Below are positions 43,708 to 54,706 of a stretch of DNA of 57,851 nucleotides, piece by piece. Position numbers and translations under genes: made by a program. The DNA lies in contig JAHLKH010000177.1 in assembly GCA_025526915.1 (NCBI GenBank), forward strand, positions 1 through 57,851. The letters run 5' to 3'. How positions within the stretch are numbered: the stretch's first letter is position 1; every line of letters begins with the position of its first letter. Under the pieces are notes generated by a model. It did not search any database. It saw only the letters and a list, made by a program, of their open reading frames with translations, and had not been told where the DNA came from. This DNA is from Entophlyctis helioformis. Its lineage: Eukaryota > Chytridiomycota > Chytridiomycetes > Chytridiales > Chytriomycetaceae.

Positions 43708-45324
43708 ATGGACAACCTGGCAGATGCAGTCGCTTCGCTTGAGCTGGACGACAACGAGACGATGCCGTACGGACGCAGCCACTGGGACGGCAAGCCAGCA
43801 GAGTTGCACGCCATGATACTCAAGGCAGCTGGCCCCCTCACGCTCTTTGTCAACGGTCTGCTTGGCGACAAGGACAGCCTCGACGAAGCGACAGTCGAAG
43901 CGCTGTGGACGGATGCCATCAATGCCGACTGGCAAGGCGACCTCGCTCGGCTGCCAGACATCGACCTCTATGCTGGCGAGGCCATTTCACGCAAACGTCC
44001 TGCTCTCAACATGCTCTCGCTGTCAGTCACTCGGTCTATGCACAGCCGCCTGTGCGCTCGCTTTTCAGAGCAAGCCACCATCAGCCTCAGCATTGACCCA
44101 CAACTCAACCAGTACCTAGTCGACATCGACCCTGAGGTCCTTGGCTTCGAGTCGACTCGACTCCGTCACATCCCCATGCGCAACGGCTGGTTCGATCTCG
44201 TCGACTTCTCGTACCCGATCTCCCTCGGCTGGATAGCGATCTACTACGGCCACGCGGCACTCCTCAGCCACCTTGTTGAGCATCACGGCGTCGATCTCGG
44301 CAAGTTCGAGAGTTTTAACGGGTGCTTTGCGATGGATCTGGCTGCAGAGAGTGGCAGTCTCGATGTTCTGAAGATGCTACACCATGCAGGCAACACGTCG
44401 TGCTCGCAAGTCGCCATTGATGAGGCAGCCGGCAATGGGCATCTGCATGTCGTCAAGTGGCTTCATGCGAACCGGACGGAAGGATGCACCGCCGACGCGA
44501 TGAATCATGCAGCGCAGTTCGGTCATCTGCATGTCGTCAAGTGGCTTCATGCCAACAGGACCGAAGGATGTACGACAAGGGCGATGGATGGCGCAGCCAT
44601 GAACGGCCATCTCGACGTTGTGCAGTGGCTGCACGCCAACCGCACAGAAGGATGCACGACCGATGCGATGGATGATGCAGCAAAAGAAGGTCATCTCGAT
44701 GTGATCAAGTGGCTCCAGGAGAACCGAACGGAAGGATGCTCGACGGGAGCGATGGATTGCGCAGCCGCATTTGGCCGCCTCGAGGTCGTGCAGTGGCTTC
44801 ACGAGAACCGCACGGAAGGATGCACAACGGATGCTATTGATTTGGCGTCCATGAACGGCCATCTCGACGTTGTGCGGTGGCTCCACGAGAACCGTACGGA
44901 AGGATGCACAGCCGATGCGATGGATCGTGCAGCTTCTTATGGCCACCTCGAAGTTGCGCAGTGGCTGCATGCCAACAGGACAGAGGGATGCTCGACGGAG
45001 GCAATGGATATGGCGGCTTGGGGAGGCCAACTTGAAGTTGTTCAGTGGTTGCATGCCAACCGCACCGAAGGATGCACGACAGTCGCCATCAAGGATGCAG
45101 CCATGAATGGCCACCTCGAGGTCGTCCGATTCCTTGTCGCGTGCGGATACGAGTTCACGTTTTATGCTCTCCGTGAGGCGAAGGATGAAGCGATCGTCGA
45201 TGTGCTGGTGGACAGCATGACTCTTGAGCGTGCGATGTATATATTGGAAGACGCAATGTACGAAGATGAACGTCCTGAACTCGTTGAGCGTCTCGAGCGC
45301 GCAGTTGCAAACAAGCAGGCGTGA
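43708..45324 (+). CDS. 28-residue ankyrin-like repeat protein 3
   Basis: 538 aa, single exon. It starts MDNLADAVASLELDDNET, as in gene 2; the frame is open further upstream but only into the duplicated leader. The head (AAGPLTLFVNGLLGDKDSL ... WQGDLARLPDIDLYAGEA) and hinge (RNGWFDLVDFSYPISLGW) precede about nine 28-residue repeats with [10 protein letters not shown] or [10 protein letters not shown], then the cap [18 protein letters not shown]. The poly(A) signal AATAAA is at 45335-45340. This is the best-preserved copy here. Function unknown; protein binding is likely. Confidence 0.87.
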   Translation: MDNLADAVASLELDDNETMPYGRSHWDGKPAELHAMILKAAGPLTLFVNGLLGDKDSLDEATVEALWTDAINADWQGDLARLPDIDLYAGEAISRKRPALNMLSLSVTRSMHSRLCARFSEQATISLSIDPQLNQYLVDIDPEVLGFESTRLRHIPMRNGWFDLVDFSYPISLGWIAIYYGHAALLSHLVEHHGVDLGKFESFNGCFAMDLAAESGSLDVLKMLHHAGNTSCSQVAIDEAAGNGHLHVVKWLHANRTEGCTADAMNHAAQFGHLHVVKWLHANRTEGCTTRAMDGAAMNGHLDVVQWLHANRTEGCTTDAMDDAAKEGHLDVIKWLQENRTEGCSTGAMDCAAAFGRLEVVQWLHENRTEGCTTDAIDLASMNGHLDVVRWLHENRTEGCTADAMDRAASYGHLEVAQWLHANRTEGCSTEAMDMAAWGGQLEVVQWLHANRTEGCTTVAIKDAAMNGHLEVVRFLVACGYEFTFYALREAKDEAIVDVLVDSMTLERAMYILEDAMYEDERPELVERLERAVANKQA

Positions 45325-45651
45325 TCAGCCTGCCAATAAAGTGCGCCACTCTTGAACGCACATACGATGCTGCATGCCGTTCTTGTTCAGACAACACGGC
45401 TGCTGATGCACAGCAAGGGGTCGCCATCAGTCCATGCAGTTGCAACCTTGTCGTCTCGTTGCTGCACTCGCATCACAGTCTGCCATTGCAGCGCATCAGC
45501 CATCCAGCTGCATGCCATTGCAGTCGTTTCTGGCCACACTGCCTGCCTCGTCATCTGTGCCATCTGTGCCAGCCATGCTGCGCGCGTGTCCAAAGCAGCA
45601 TGGTGGCTGTGGCACGCTTGCCTGCCAACCACAAAACGCTGCTCGGTGGCA
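45303..45651 (+). repeat. Duplicated leader / tail segment, copy B
   Basis: The 3' end of gene 3 (AVANKQA, stop), the shared tail with AATAAA, then a leader closely matching 43350-43707. It serves as both the terminator of gene 3 and the promoter region of gene 4. Confidence 0.8.
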
Positions 45652-47434
45652 ATGAACAGCCTCGCAGATGCAGTCGCTTCGCTTGGGCTGGACGACAAGG
45701 GGTCTCTGCCGTACGGACGCAGCCACTGGGACCGCAAGCCAGCAGAGGTGCACGCCATGATACTCAGGGCAGCCGGCCCTCTCACGCTCTTTGTCAACGG
45801 TCTGCTCGGCGACAAGGACAGCCTCGACGAAGCGACCGTCGAAGCGCTGTGGACCGATGCCATCAGCATCGACTGGCAAGGCGACCTCGCTCTGCTGCCA
45901 ACGTCTACCTCAAGGTGGCGAGGCCATTTCACGCAAGCGTCCTGCTCTCGACATGCTCTCGCTGTCAGTCTCTCGGTCCATGTACGGCCGCCTGTGCACT
46001 CGCTTCCCAAAGCAAGCCACTGCTGACCGCAACGTCAACGCTTGGAACAACCAGTATCTGTCAGACTTCCAACACACGTTCGGTCGCACCGAATCAACTC
46101 GACTCTGCCACATCCCCATGCGCTACGGCTGGTTCGATCTCGTCGACTTCTCGTACCCGATCGCTCTCGGCTGGATAGCAATTGACTACGGCCACACCGG
46201 ACTCCTGAAGCACCTCGCTGAGCATCATGGCGTCGATCTCGGCAAGTTCCAACGTTTAAATGGAATCTTGGCGATGGATCAAGCTGCACAGAAAGGCCAT
46301 GTCGAAGTGCTTCAGATGCTACACGATGCAGGCAACACGTCGTGCTCGGATTACGCCATGACTTCGGCAGCACGAGGAGGACATCTCGATGTCGTCAAGT
46401 GGCTGCATGCCAACAGGATGGAAGGATGCAACACCGACGCGATGGATCTAGCTGCACAGTTCGGTCATCTGCAAGTGGTCATCTGGCTCCACGAAAACCG
46501 GACGGAAGGATGCACGACGCAGGCAATGGACAGTGCAGCTTGTAATGGCTATCTCGACGTTGTACAGTGGCTGCATGCCAACAGGACGGAAGGATGCACG
46601 GCGAGGGCGATGGACTGGGCAGCGGAGAATGGGCATCTCGATGTTATCAAGTGGCTCAACGAGAATCGGACGGAAGGATGCACGACGGAGGCAATGGATC
46701 GAGCTGCGCAGCACGGTCACCTCGATGTGGTCATCTGGCTCCACGAAAACCGGACGGAAGGATGCACGACGCAGGCGATGGATAGCGCAGCAGATGGAGG
46801 ACACTTGGAGGTCGTGCAGTGGCTTCACGAGAATCGGAAGGAGGGATGCACGCCAAAGGCGATGGATCGTGCAGCCATGAACGGCCATCTCGACGTTGTG
46901 CAGTGGCTCCACGTGAACCGAACGGAAGGGTGCACAATGGATGCGATGGATCGTGCAGCAAAAGAAGGCCATCTCGATGTGGTCATTTGGCTCCAGGAGA
47001 ACCGAACGGAGGGATGCTCGACGGGAGCGATGGATTGCGCAGCCGCATTTGGCCGCCTCGAGGTCATGCGGTGGCTGCATGCCAACAGGACCGAGGGGTG
47101 CACGACGGATGCAATGGATATGGCGGCTTGGGGAGGCCAACTTGAAGTCGTTCAATGGCTCCACGAGAACCGCACAGAAGGATGTACGACGGATGCCATC
47201 AAGGATGCAGCGAGGAATAGCCACGTCGAGGTCGTCCGATTCCTTGTTGCGTGCGGATACGAGTTCACTTATGATGCACTTCATCAAGCGAGGAATGATG
47301 TGATCATTGATGCTCTGGTGAACAGCATGAACCTTGCACGTAGGATGGAGATGCTGCATATGGCAAGGGCTCAAGGTGGATATCGCAAGCTCGTCGAGCA
47401 TCTCGAGCGCGCAGTTGCAAACAAGCAGTCGTGA
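45652..47434 (+). pseudogene. 28-residue ankyrin-like repeat gene 4, frameshifted
   Basis: A paralogue of gene 3 with a longer array, about thirteen repeats. It starts MNSLADAVASLGLDDKGS and keeps the head domain, but compared with its paralogues it lacks one base after LLP (45900/45901) and another about 15 bases on (near 45915). The frame reads through to a stop at 46026 unless both are restored. After the lesions the second frame is fully open to 47434, through repeats such as [20 protein letters not shown] and the cap YEFTYDALHQARNDVIID. Either a young pseudogene or an assembly error. AATAAA lies at 47445-47450. Confidence 0.75.
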
Positions 47435-47533
47435 TCAGCCTGCCAATAAAAGTGTGCCATCCTTGAACGCAGATATGGCTGTGCCGATGATCAGTGGCGC
47501 TGGCTCGTGGATCAACATTCCTCGTGTACACTA

Positions 47534-48624
47534 TCATTTCTTGCGCTTTATTGTGTCGCTGGAAGAGCTGCCGCTTCGTGCCAAAGCCGTGCTACCGCTC
47601 TTGCGTTTACCTGCACCACCGCCTGATGCCGACTGTTTGGCGCTTGTCGTTGACGATGTCTATCCATCACGTTAGTACACCGGGAGGGAAGAGTGGTGCG
47701 AGGGTGGTGATCGGCTTACTTTTGCAACTGGGATGTCAGCAGGCCGCGGTGTACTGGCACGGCTTGGCCCACCAGACGGCCCCCGTGCCGCCGCCACCGC
47801 GCCAGCCTTGCCATCAACGACGGATGGGGCAGACGCCACGACAGGCACTTCCTCATCAGCCACAAACGAGGTCGATATGAGTCGGTCGAGCTGCTGGCTT
47901 GACCACATCGCTCGACGCTGCTCATCCAGCGACGACACCTGTTGCTGCGGTTGTTGGACGTCGGTCGCGGCAGCCGATGCCGATGCATCCGGCGTTGTCT
48001 GCAGGTGATCAAACAGATCTGCCTCGTCCGACCACCTGTATCCCCTGATAGGATGGTAGCGATACTCTTTCCGTCCCGTCTCGAGCGCCTGCTGAGCGAA
48101 ATACAAGGACGTTCTCTGTCTCGCAACCGCGGAGCACGGTCAGCCTGCCTCGCGCGGCTTTGGACATGGCGAGCAACTCACCACGCGGTTGCTGAGCAGC
48201 TGGTACAGAGAAGGCGCCTGGTAGATCGTGCCCTCGATGATGTAGTACACGGCGATGAGCTCGGTCTTTGTGGGCGAGTGCCGCGTCTGCTTGCGGATGA
48301 CGTAGAGGCTGGGGATGTGCGTGTAGTACCACAGGTCGAATTCAAGGCCGCGCATCTGTCTGGGGGACGGCTGGTGTTGGCAGCACGCAGAGAGAGCAAG
48401 GAGACGATGGCATGGACGGCGCTGCTTACCGGCGGTCGAGCTGGTGGGCCTGCAGCTCGTTGAAGCGGGCCTGCATCTTGAGCTGCTCGTTCAGACACGA
48501 GTTGTCGTAGAACTGCGACAAGGCAAAGTAGTCGAGCACGTTGAACTCGTTGAGGCCGTACTGTTGGCATGGAGGTGTCAGCGGTGCCGGCGGTATGAGA
48601 TAGAGAGATAGAGAGCGTGTATGT

Positions 48625-48655
<31 letters not shown>

Positions 48656-48736
48656 AAGAGGGCCACTTGCCGCCTGCAGGAACGCCGTGTCTTTGAAGGA
48701 GACGCCAGTGAGGTCGTCGTCTGTCGGATCTGCCAT
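47534..48736 (-). CDS. MED6: Mediator subunit MED6
   Basis: Five exons (48671-48736, 48430-48560, 48182-48359, 47720-48115, 47534-47632) join in phase to 289 aa. The conserved core is present: NEFNVLDYFALSQFYDNSC, MRGLEFDLWYYTHIPSLYVI, IAVYYIIEGTIYQAPSLYQL and YRYHPIRGYRWSDE. It ends in a Lys-rich tail, DTIKRKK. MED6 is a head-module subunit of Mediator. The last intron has GTAAGC, a perfect TACTAAC branch and a CAG acceptor; without it the frame would end at 47672. The first intron fits a GC-AG type (CAGGCG/GCAAGT), which alone gives the right phase. Confidence 0.93.
48624..48653. repeat. (TG)n run in MED6 intron 1
   Basis: A dinucleotide repeat inside the first MED6 intron; no other role is seen. 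Confidence 0.9.
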
Positions 48737-49055
48737 GTGCTGATGTGTGTGCGAGTGTGCGGCTGCTCTCTGGCCAGCGTATCATGGGATGACCCAAGAG
48801 TCAGCAGCCAGCACGGGCGACCAGCCAGCGGCATCTGCGAGTGCCGCCTACAGGATTGTGACGTGAAGGGTCGATCGAGGGAATCCCAGATTCGATTCAT
48901 CGATCTTGGAAGTAGCTAGGTAAAATCCGCATCACGTGAAGGGACACGTGACTGGATGGATCTGGCACGACGTTGCTGTGCCGGCATCTCGCAAGGACCA
49001 TCTCAAGCCAGCCGCCAGAGTACGTCCACCAAGAGCAGTGGCACGAGAATGGGGG
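48737..49055. promoter_or_regulatory. MED6 upstream region with two CACGTG boxes
   Basis: 319 bases between MED6 and the end of the SANBR-like gene. CACGTG occurs at 48933-48938 and 48945-48950, about 200 bases upstream of MED6. The first is part of ATCACGTGAAGGGA, a 14-mer also present near 22510 in the PLAC8 gene. A bHLH site is inferred. Confidence 0.4.
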
Positions 49056-52053
49056 CTATTCATTGCGAGATGCCAGCATGCGATGGACCATCCCACGCAT
49101 GCGATCCGCATCCTCGTCGCGCTGGACATACGCCTTCTTGCCGCCAGGCAGCTGCCCGCGCGTCCCTCCTCCTCCGCTCGGTTTCAGCGGTTGCTGCTGC
49201 TGTTGCTGCTGCTGCGGTGTCTGCCATCGCTGTTGGCACGAACCCGGTCTCTGTGCCGGTTGGCGGGATGAACTGGACGACGGCCGGCCGGCACCCAGCA
49301 CGCTTGTTGCGCTTCTCGTCCCCGCGTACTGGGACGCAGGCGGTACGGCATGTGCATCGCTCCATGCACCAAACACGCTCGGTCCAGTATGCTGGTGATG
49401 TGAGGCAGTTGCTTGCCCATCGCCCCCGCGCTTGCCCCACACAACAAGATCCATCTGCCGTGCAAACACGGCATATACATCACACGCGTCGACAGTGTGG
49501 TTGCACACGCGGCACCCGCGCAGTGCCGGCCCATACGCATCAAACTTGAGAGCGCTCTCGCCGCAACACGTGTGCACGCCACGCCCCTCGCCTGACCCGG
49601 ACACCAGCAGGTTCAGTGCAGACGACGATGACGACGAGGAGGGCGAGGTGGGAGGCGGGTACGCCGGCTGAGCGTGGCGTCTGCAGCATCCGTACTCTGT
49701 GAGATCAAAGACTGTTTTACATGCGCGACAGTACATGTGGTTGAGGAGCCCCCACACCCTGCAGGACACGGTTGCATACTGTTAGTCGAGCTGTTGTGCA
49801 AGCGGTCGGCGGAGATCGTACCTCCAGTACACTTTTTCCCAGTCCTGGCTGCTGATATACAGGGCGACTATATACTCATTGACGTCGAATGCCGCGCTAC
49901 TGTCGGTTGAGTGTTTGCATGTTTGTGCGTGTGTCAGCAGCCAGCGCCAGAGTTGCTCAAAAGGCAGAGTGACAGAGTGACAGAGTGACAGAGTGAGCCA
50001 CCTTTTGTGGCGCGACAATAGACCGCCGTTGAAATCGATCGACAGGGGTGCGCGGTCACAGACAAGCCGGGCCACGGACCGTACAGCGTACACTTTGGCG
50101 CAGACACTGCACGATGAAAGCGGGTTCGCCGACACCAGGTCGCTCAGTTTCGACAGATAGAGTTGGCTTTCCGCACGTGTCAGTTTGGCGTGTATTTAGT
50201 AACACGCGACTCGAGCAAAGTGCGTATCTGTAGGTGTATGTGTGTGTGCGTACCTCTTTATCTTGTCGCATGGATCGTCAATGAGCCGTATCTCTTCAGC
50301 AGTAAACCGTGCAGCAATCCTTCCCACTCTGTCAGCATAAGCACACGTTGTTGCCAGTCACGCACAGCAAGGGGCTCACTTGCTGATCAGGTCGCGGTTG
50401 ATACACTTGAGGTTGATCGGCACAAGGATAATCTCGTTCATGTGGTCGTGGATATACTCGATGCACTGGAGCTCCAGACCAGCCATTTGCAGGAAGCTCG
50501 ATGAGATGAGTATACTGACGGCCGATCTCGGTTCTGTCACGTTGTCAGTGTGAGCCGTCCATGCCTATATCTGACCACTTGCATCGAGGCGTACCCAACG
50601 ACACGGTGGACTTGGAGATGTAGCTGATGAGCCACTCGAACACCTCGACGTCGCAGTGCACGTCAATATCGACGCATTCGGTTGCGTGCTGGCTGTCGGT
50701 GAGGTACGATCCGAAATATTTCATCTCCCGCAGAAGCAGGCTTCGCTTGCAGTAAAAGTCCCGTTTGACTGTCCAATGCCAGAGCCGTGTGAGTGGGCAG
50801 TCGCGAGAAGGATGCAAAGAGTGACGAGAGAAGGCAAAAGTCACCGTTGCGAGACTCGTCAAAGACGTGGATGACAATGTCTTTGCGCGACGGCGATGGC
50901 GTCTCGTGGTGTGTGTGCAGACCCTGTCGGTGTCCACGAGCTTCGCTCGCACGCGACGGCCTGTGTCCCGAGCTGTACGATCCAGCCGCCGATGCAGGAG
51001 GTGCTGGTGACGCCACGCTCCCATGGTGCTGAGATGGCGGACCGGAAGCGTACGGCGAAGGTGACCCGCTCCTCGCACCTGCAGCCATTGATGATAATGA
51101 CGATGGTGGCGGTGGCGGCGTCTGTGGTTGAGACGACGGCGTGATTTGCGTACCGGCAAGCACGGTTGACGGTGTGACTTGCCGTCGGTCATCCAAACTG
51201 CGATCTGTGCCAGAAGACGTTCTGTACAATCCCTCGGTGGCCGACAAGAGTATCTCGCGTGTGCGCTCCAGAATCGACATGCTCTGTTGCAGCTGTTGAG
51301 GCTGCTGTGTGTTGGACTGCACGGTCGACGCCGACGACGGCCGTGAGCCAGACTTGGGTGGTCGTGCTGATCCAGCTGGCTGTGTGGCGAATGGGGATTT
51401 GGGGTTGGTTGTATGGCTTCTGGCGGTTGTGGTGTACATGCCCAGTGATGACGACGATCCTGATGAAGAGAGCCGTGATGAGTGGGCTGGCGAAGATGAC
51501 GAGAACAGCGATGCTGAAGAGGTGAATGCGGACGACGATGACGATGACAGTTGCGAGGGCTGTGCTGATGCGTATGTCGATGACGACGACGAGACTGGCG
51601 CGGATGAGCCGGTGACGCTGAGAGACTGCGTTGAAGAGACGCGTGCCGATGTTGGTGCGACTCGTCTAGTGTCAGCTTGCGGTGGTGCGTTCAAGATGTT
51701 TGCAACGTGGCATGGCAGGAAGAGCGTGAGCAAGCCAGCAGCCAGCAGCAGCGCACAGTGGCAGGTATGTAGAGTGACAAAGGCACAAGCAGAGCCATCC
51801 ATCCATCCGGCCAGCCACTGCACGGCAGTTGCCCTGGCCAAGTCACCCAGATGAGCCACGAGTGGACGCGCCTCAGGACAACAAACCAAGGAGCCAGCCA
51901 ACCGGCCAACAAGCCACCTAACAGGCAAACGCATCAGGCAGCCGCAGAGTGAGTACCTCGCTGTGGTGGTGCTGGCTTCTCGTACATGCGCACACTGCGC
52001 GCCTCTGGCAGCAGATACGGGGTCGGCTTTGACGACGACCATCCCCCCGACAT
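49056..52053 (-). CDS. SANBR / KIAA1841-like BTB protein
   Basis: A multi-exon gene. It starts MSGGWSSSKPTPYLLPEARS (an upstream in-frame ATG exists at 52137). About 400 residues of Ser/Thr/Pro-rich disordered sequence lead to a BTB-like region: IVIHVFDESRN, FYCKRSLLLREMKYFGSYL and VDIDVHCDVEVFEWLISYI, then ECIEYIH-type and INLKCINRDLISK motifs. A C-terminal Cys/His cluster follows: WGLLNHMYCRACKTVFDL, EYGCCRRHAQPAYP, HTCCGESALKFDAYGPAL and GCRVCNHTV. This order matches vertebrate SANBR (KIAA1841), a BTB protein that regulates class-switch recombination through corepressors. Its role outside animals is unknown. The tail is Gln-rich. Confidence 0.75.
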
Positions 52054-52174
52054 GGCCAGCACGGCAAACCGTAAAACGCGCCGTAGTTTGAGAAAGGCAG
52101 ATCCGCTCAAGGCCAGATCAGGATGCATTTGGTTCATTCAGCGGCCAATGCAGGCCAGACGACTCGGCGCAGGA

Positions 52175-54355
52175 TCACAGTTCATCCTTGCGATCGCCAG
52201 ATGACGCCGCAGCGCCGGTGCCTGCCGTCGGACAAACGGCAGGCGAGATGGCCTCGATGCGGTACTCGCACTTGTTGGGCTCTGCGACGGAGAGGATCTT
52301 GGTCTCGGTGCCGCACGAAAACACGACTTCGGCCGAGCGGGCAGGGCCGTTCCAGCATCCGAGTCCGTTCTCAAACATCATGGCATGGTACTTGGCGGGA
52401 CCCTTGATGTTGGCATTGTCGCGCGTGCCCCACCGAGAGAATGTTCTGCGTGCAAGGATGCAACAAGCGGTTGTGCATGTGTCAGCAGAGGCAACCAACA
52501 GCACAGATGGACCGGCATCAGAGGCGAGGATCACTCACCCAAGAGACACCTCGCTGCCGCCACTGCGGGGTTTCTGAGTTGCCTTTTCCACCATGCAGAT
52601 CTCGTACGTGTACTCGGGATCGTCCTTGGTAAAGCAGCGTTTGAACAACCGCTCCCACTCGTTCTGCAAACCCAGATCCTTGCTGTCAATGTCGCGGAGC
52701 TCGGCCAGACGGGTCTCCAGGTCGCGCTTCTCCTTGTCGGCGGCGTTGAACGCATCACGGGCACCACGCGCGTCCTTGTAGATGGCGCTCGGATCGACGG
52801 ATCTGGCCATGCCGTTGTACAGCTTGGACCAGCCACGCCAGGTGTACGGCGATGCGACGGCGGCGATGACGTTGGAAAAGGCCGAGCCGATACTGGATAC
52901 AACACAGGCGGCAAACGGCGCGTCTTCGTCGACACAGGGGTCTACTGGCTCTGGCTTTTCTTCGGGGATGTCATCGTCATCTGTCAATGGAGGCATCGAC
53001 AGTCAGCCGTCATGCGTTTGTCGATTGACAGAAGCAGACGGGTGCCACTTGCCCTTGTCTGCGTCTTCACCGTCAAGGATGGCATCCAAGTCGCCAGCCT
53101 CATCGGAGGCAAGCGCATGGTTGTCAATGGCTGCGATGGCGTCTCTGACAACCGCCAGATCCTTGACATTGTCGTCCAGATCGTTCAGGGCACGCACGGC
53201 GTCCGCCAGCGCAACAAACTTTGCCTGGATCGACTTGGCCGTTGTCTTTGCGGCTGCGTACTTTTCCTTGTACGACTTGAGTTTGGACGGGCACTGGCTG
53301 CGCTTCTTTCGAGCGCTCTCGGCGGCCTTGTCGGCCTCGTACTTTTCAGCCTGGTTCTTGACATCTGCGGGCGGGTGATCAGGCGTGAGCTGGGTGCAAG
53401 AGAGCGCGTAGACAGCGGGCAGGCTTACGGTACCATTGAGACGATTGACGCGGTCTTTGGCAAGCGACAGCTGGGTTGTCAGGCGGTCCATGTCCTGCCT
53501 ACGCACGTCCTTGTTGCCAGCAGCAAAGTCGATGAGCTTCTGCTTGCGCTTGGCACCCTGTCAAGCCAGACGACATTCACAGACTGTCTGCATCAGTGCG
53601 AGTGCAGCGGCGGGGCGGGATCTGAGATGAGTGGGAGAGGAGGACACCGAACCAACCTCGCGCAGGAGCGTGTCCTGCTCCTCGCGCTGCTTCTTGAGCA
53701 CGGCCGCAACCGCCTCGCACGTGTTTGGGCAATCGACGCCAGAGGCGTACTCGTCGGACCCATCGCAGCACTCTGGATCTGTGGGAGGCGGGAGGCGTCA
53801 GCTGCACCAGCCCTGCATGCCGGCAGGGCCAGGAAGGGCCAGACAGCCAGGGCGGCACGCACCGCAGAGGCCGTCGTTGACGCGCGAGCTGGCAATGGAC
53901 AAGCCGACGTGGCCCGCGTTGGAGCAGTAGAAGGAGCCACGCTCGCAGGCCGAGGTTCCTGAGCAGTGGCGTGAGTGGCTGGGATGCAAGCGAGGCGGCC
54001 AGCAGAGCCAGCAGGGCCAGCAGGTCTAGCAGGCGCACGAGAGGCGAGATGCACGCACCGGGCTCGTCGCTGCCGTCGGCGCAGTCGCAGTAGTCGTCGT
54101 TGACGGCGGACGCAGGCAGCACGGCCGACTTGTCGAGGCAGGCAAACGAGTCGCTGCGTGCGTAGTGGCGGCCTCTGTGGTGCCAGCCGGTCAGCAAGCC
54201 GGTCAGCAAGTCGGCTGTTGTAGGTGGTGGTTGGTGGTTGGAGGCAGCGGCTTACGGGCAGGACTGACGCCGCGCACAGACGACGCCGACGCCGACGCCG
54301 ACGCCGACGACAGCAGCAGCAGCAGCAGCGCAGCGGGAATCGCCCGAATCAGCAT
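52175..54355 (-). CDS. GTB1: Glucosidase II beta subunit (PRKCSH)
   Basis: A multi-exon gene. A signal peptide ([20 protein letters not shown]) is followed by a PRKCSH-type N-terminus with two LDLa-like modules ([14 protein letters not shown] and [14 protein letters not shown]), a Glu/Lys/Ala coiled coil, an acidic stretch ([15 protein letters not shown]), and a C-terminal MRH lectin domain ([14 protein letters not shown], then [17 protein letters not shown]). It ends KDEL, the ER retrieval signal. The beta subunit retains the alpha catalytic subunit in the ER and binds mannose on glycans, so that glucosidase II can trim glucose in the calnexin cycle. It shares a 351-base divergent promoter with the coproporphyrinogen oxidase gene. 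Confidence 0.94.
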
Positions 54356-54706
54356 TTTGGTCGCGACGGGTTCAACCTGCAGCGTGATGCGCCGCTGCCT
54401 GGTGCACACACACTCGGGCTGGAGATGCGCAGTCACTGGAGATGCGCAGTCACTGGAGATACGCAGTCACACAATCACACACACACACACTCGCACTCGC
54501 ACTCGCAGGCGGCCGCCGTCCCGATGCCGTGGATGCGGATGCTCCAGATGCGAATGCGAGTGCTCCAGATGCAGATGCGGGTGCGGCGTTGGATCGCCAA
54601 CTCACACTGACCGACAATGACCTGGCCCGCTGTGTGCGCGAATAAAACGCCGCGGTTTCCCCTCGCACACACACGAGCTCACAACAACCAACCACAACCC
54701 ACACGA
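54356..54706. promoter_or_regulatory. Divergent promoter, glucosidase II beta / CPOX, with tandem repeats
   Basis: Contains three tandem 17-mers of CTGGAGATGCGCAGTCA (54419-54469, the third with one change), a CA run, and two roughly 24-base copies of a GATGC-rich unit (about 54530-54585). Repeats in a shared promoter may be protein-binding arrays; there is no direct evidence. Confidence 0.5.
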
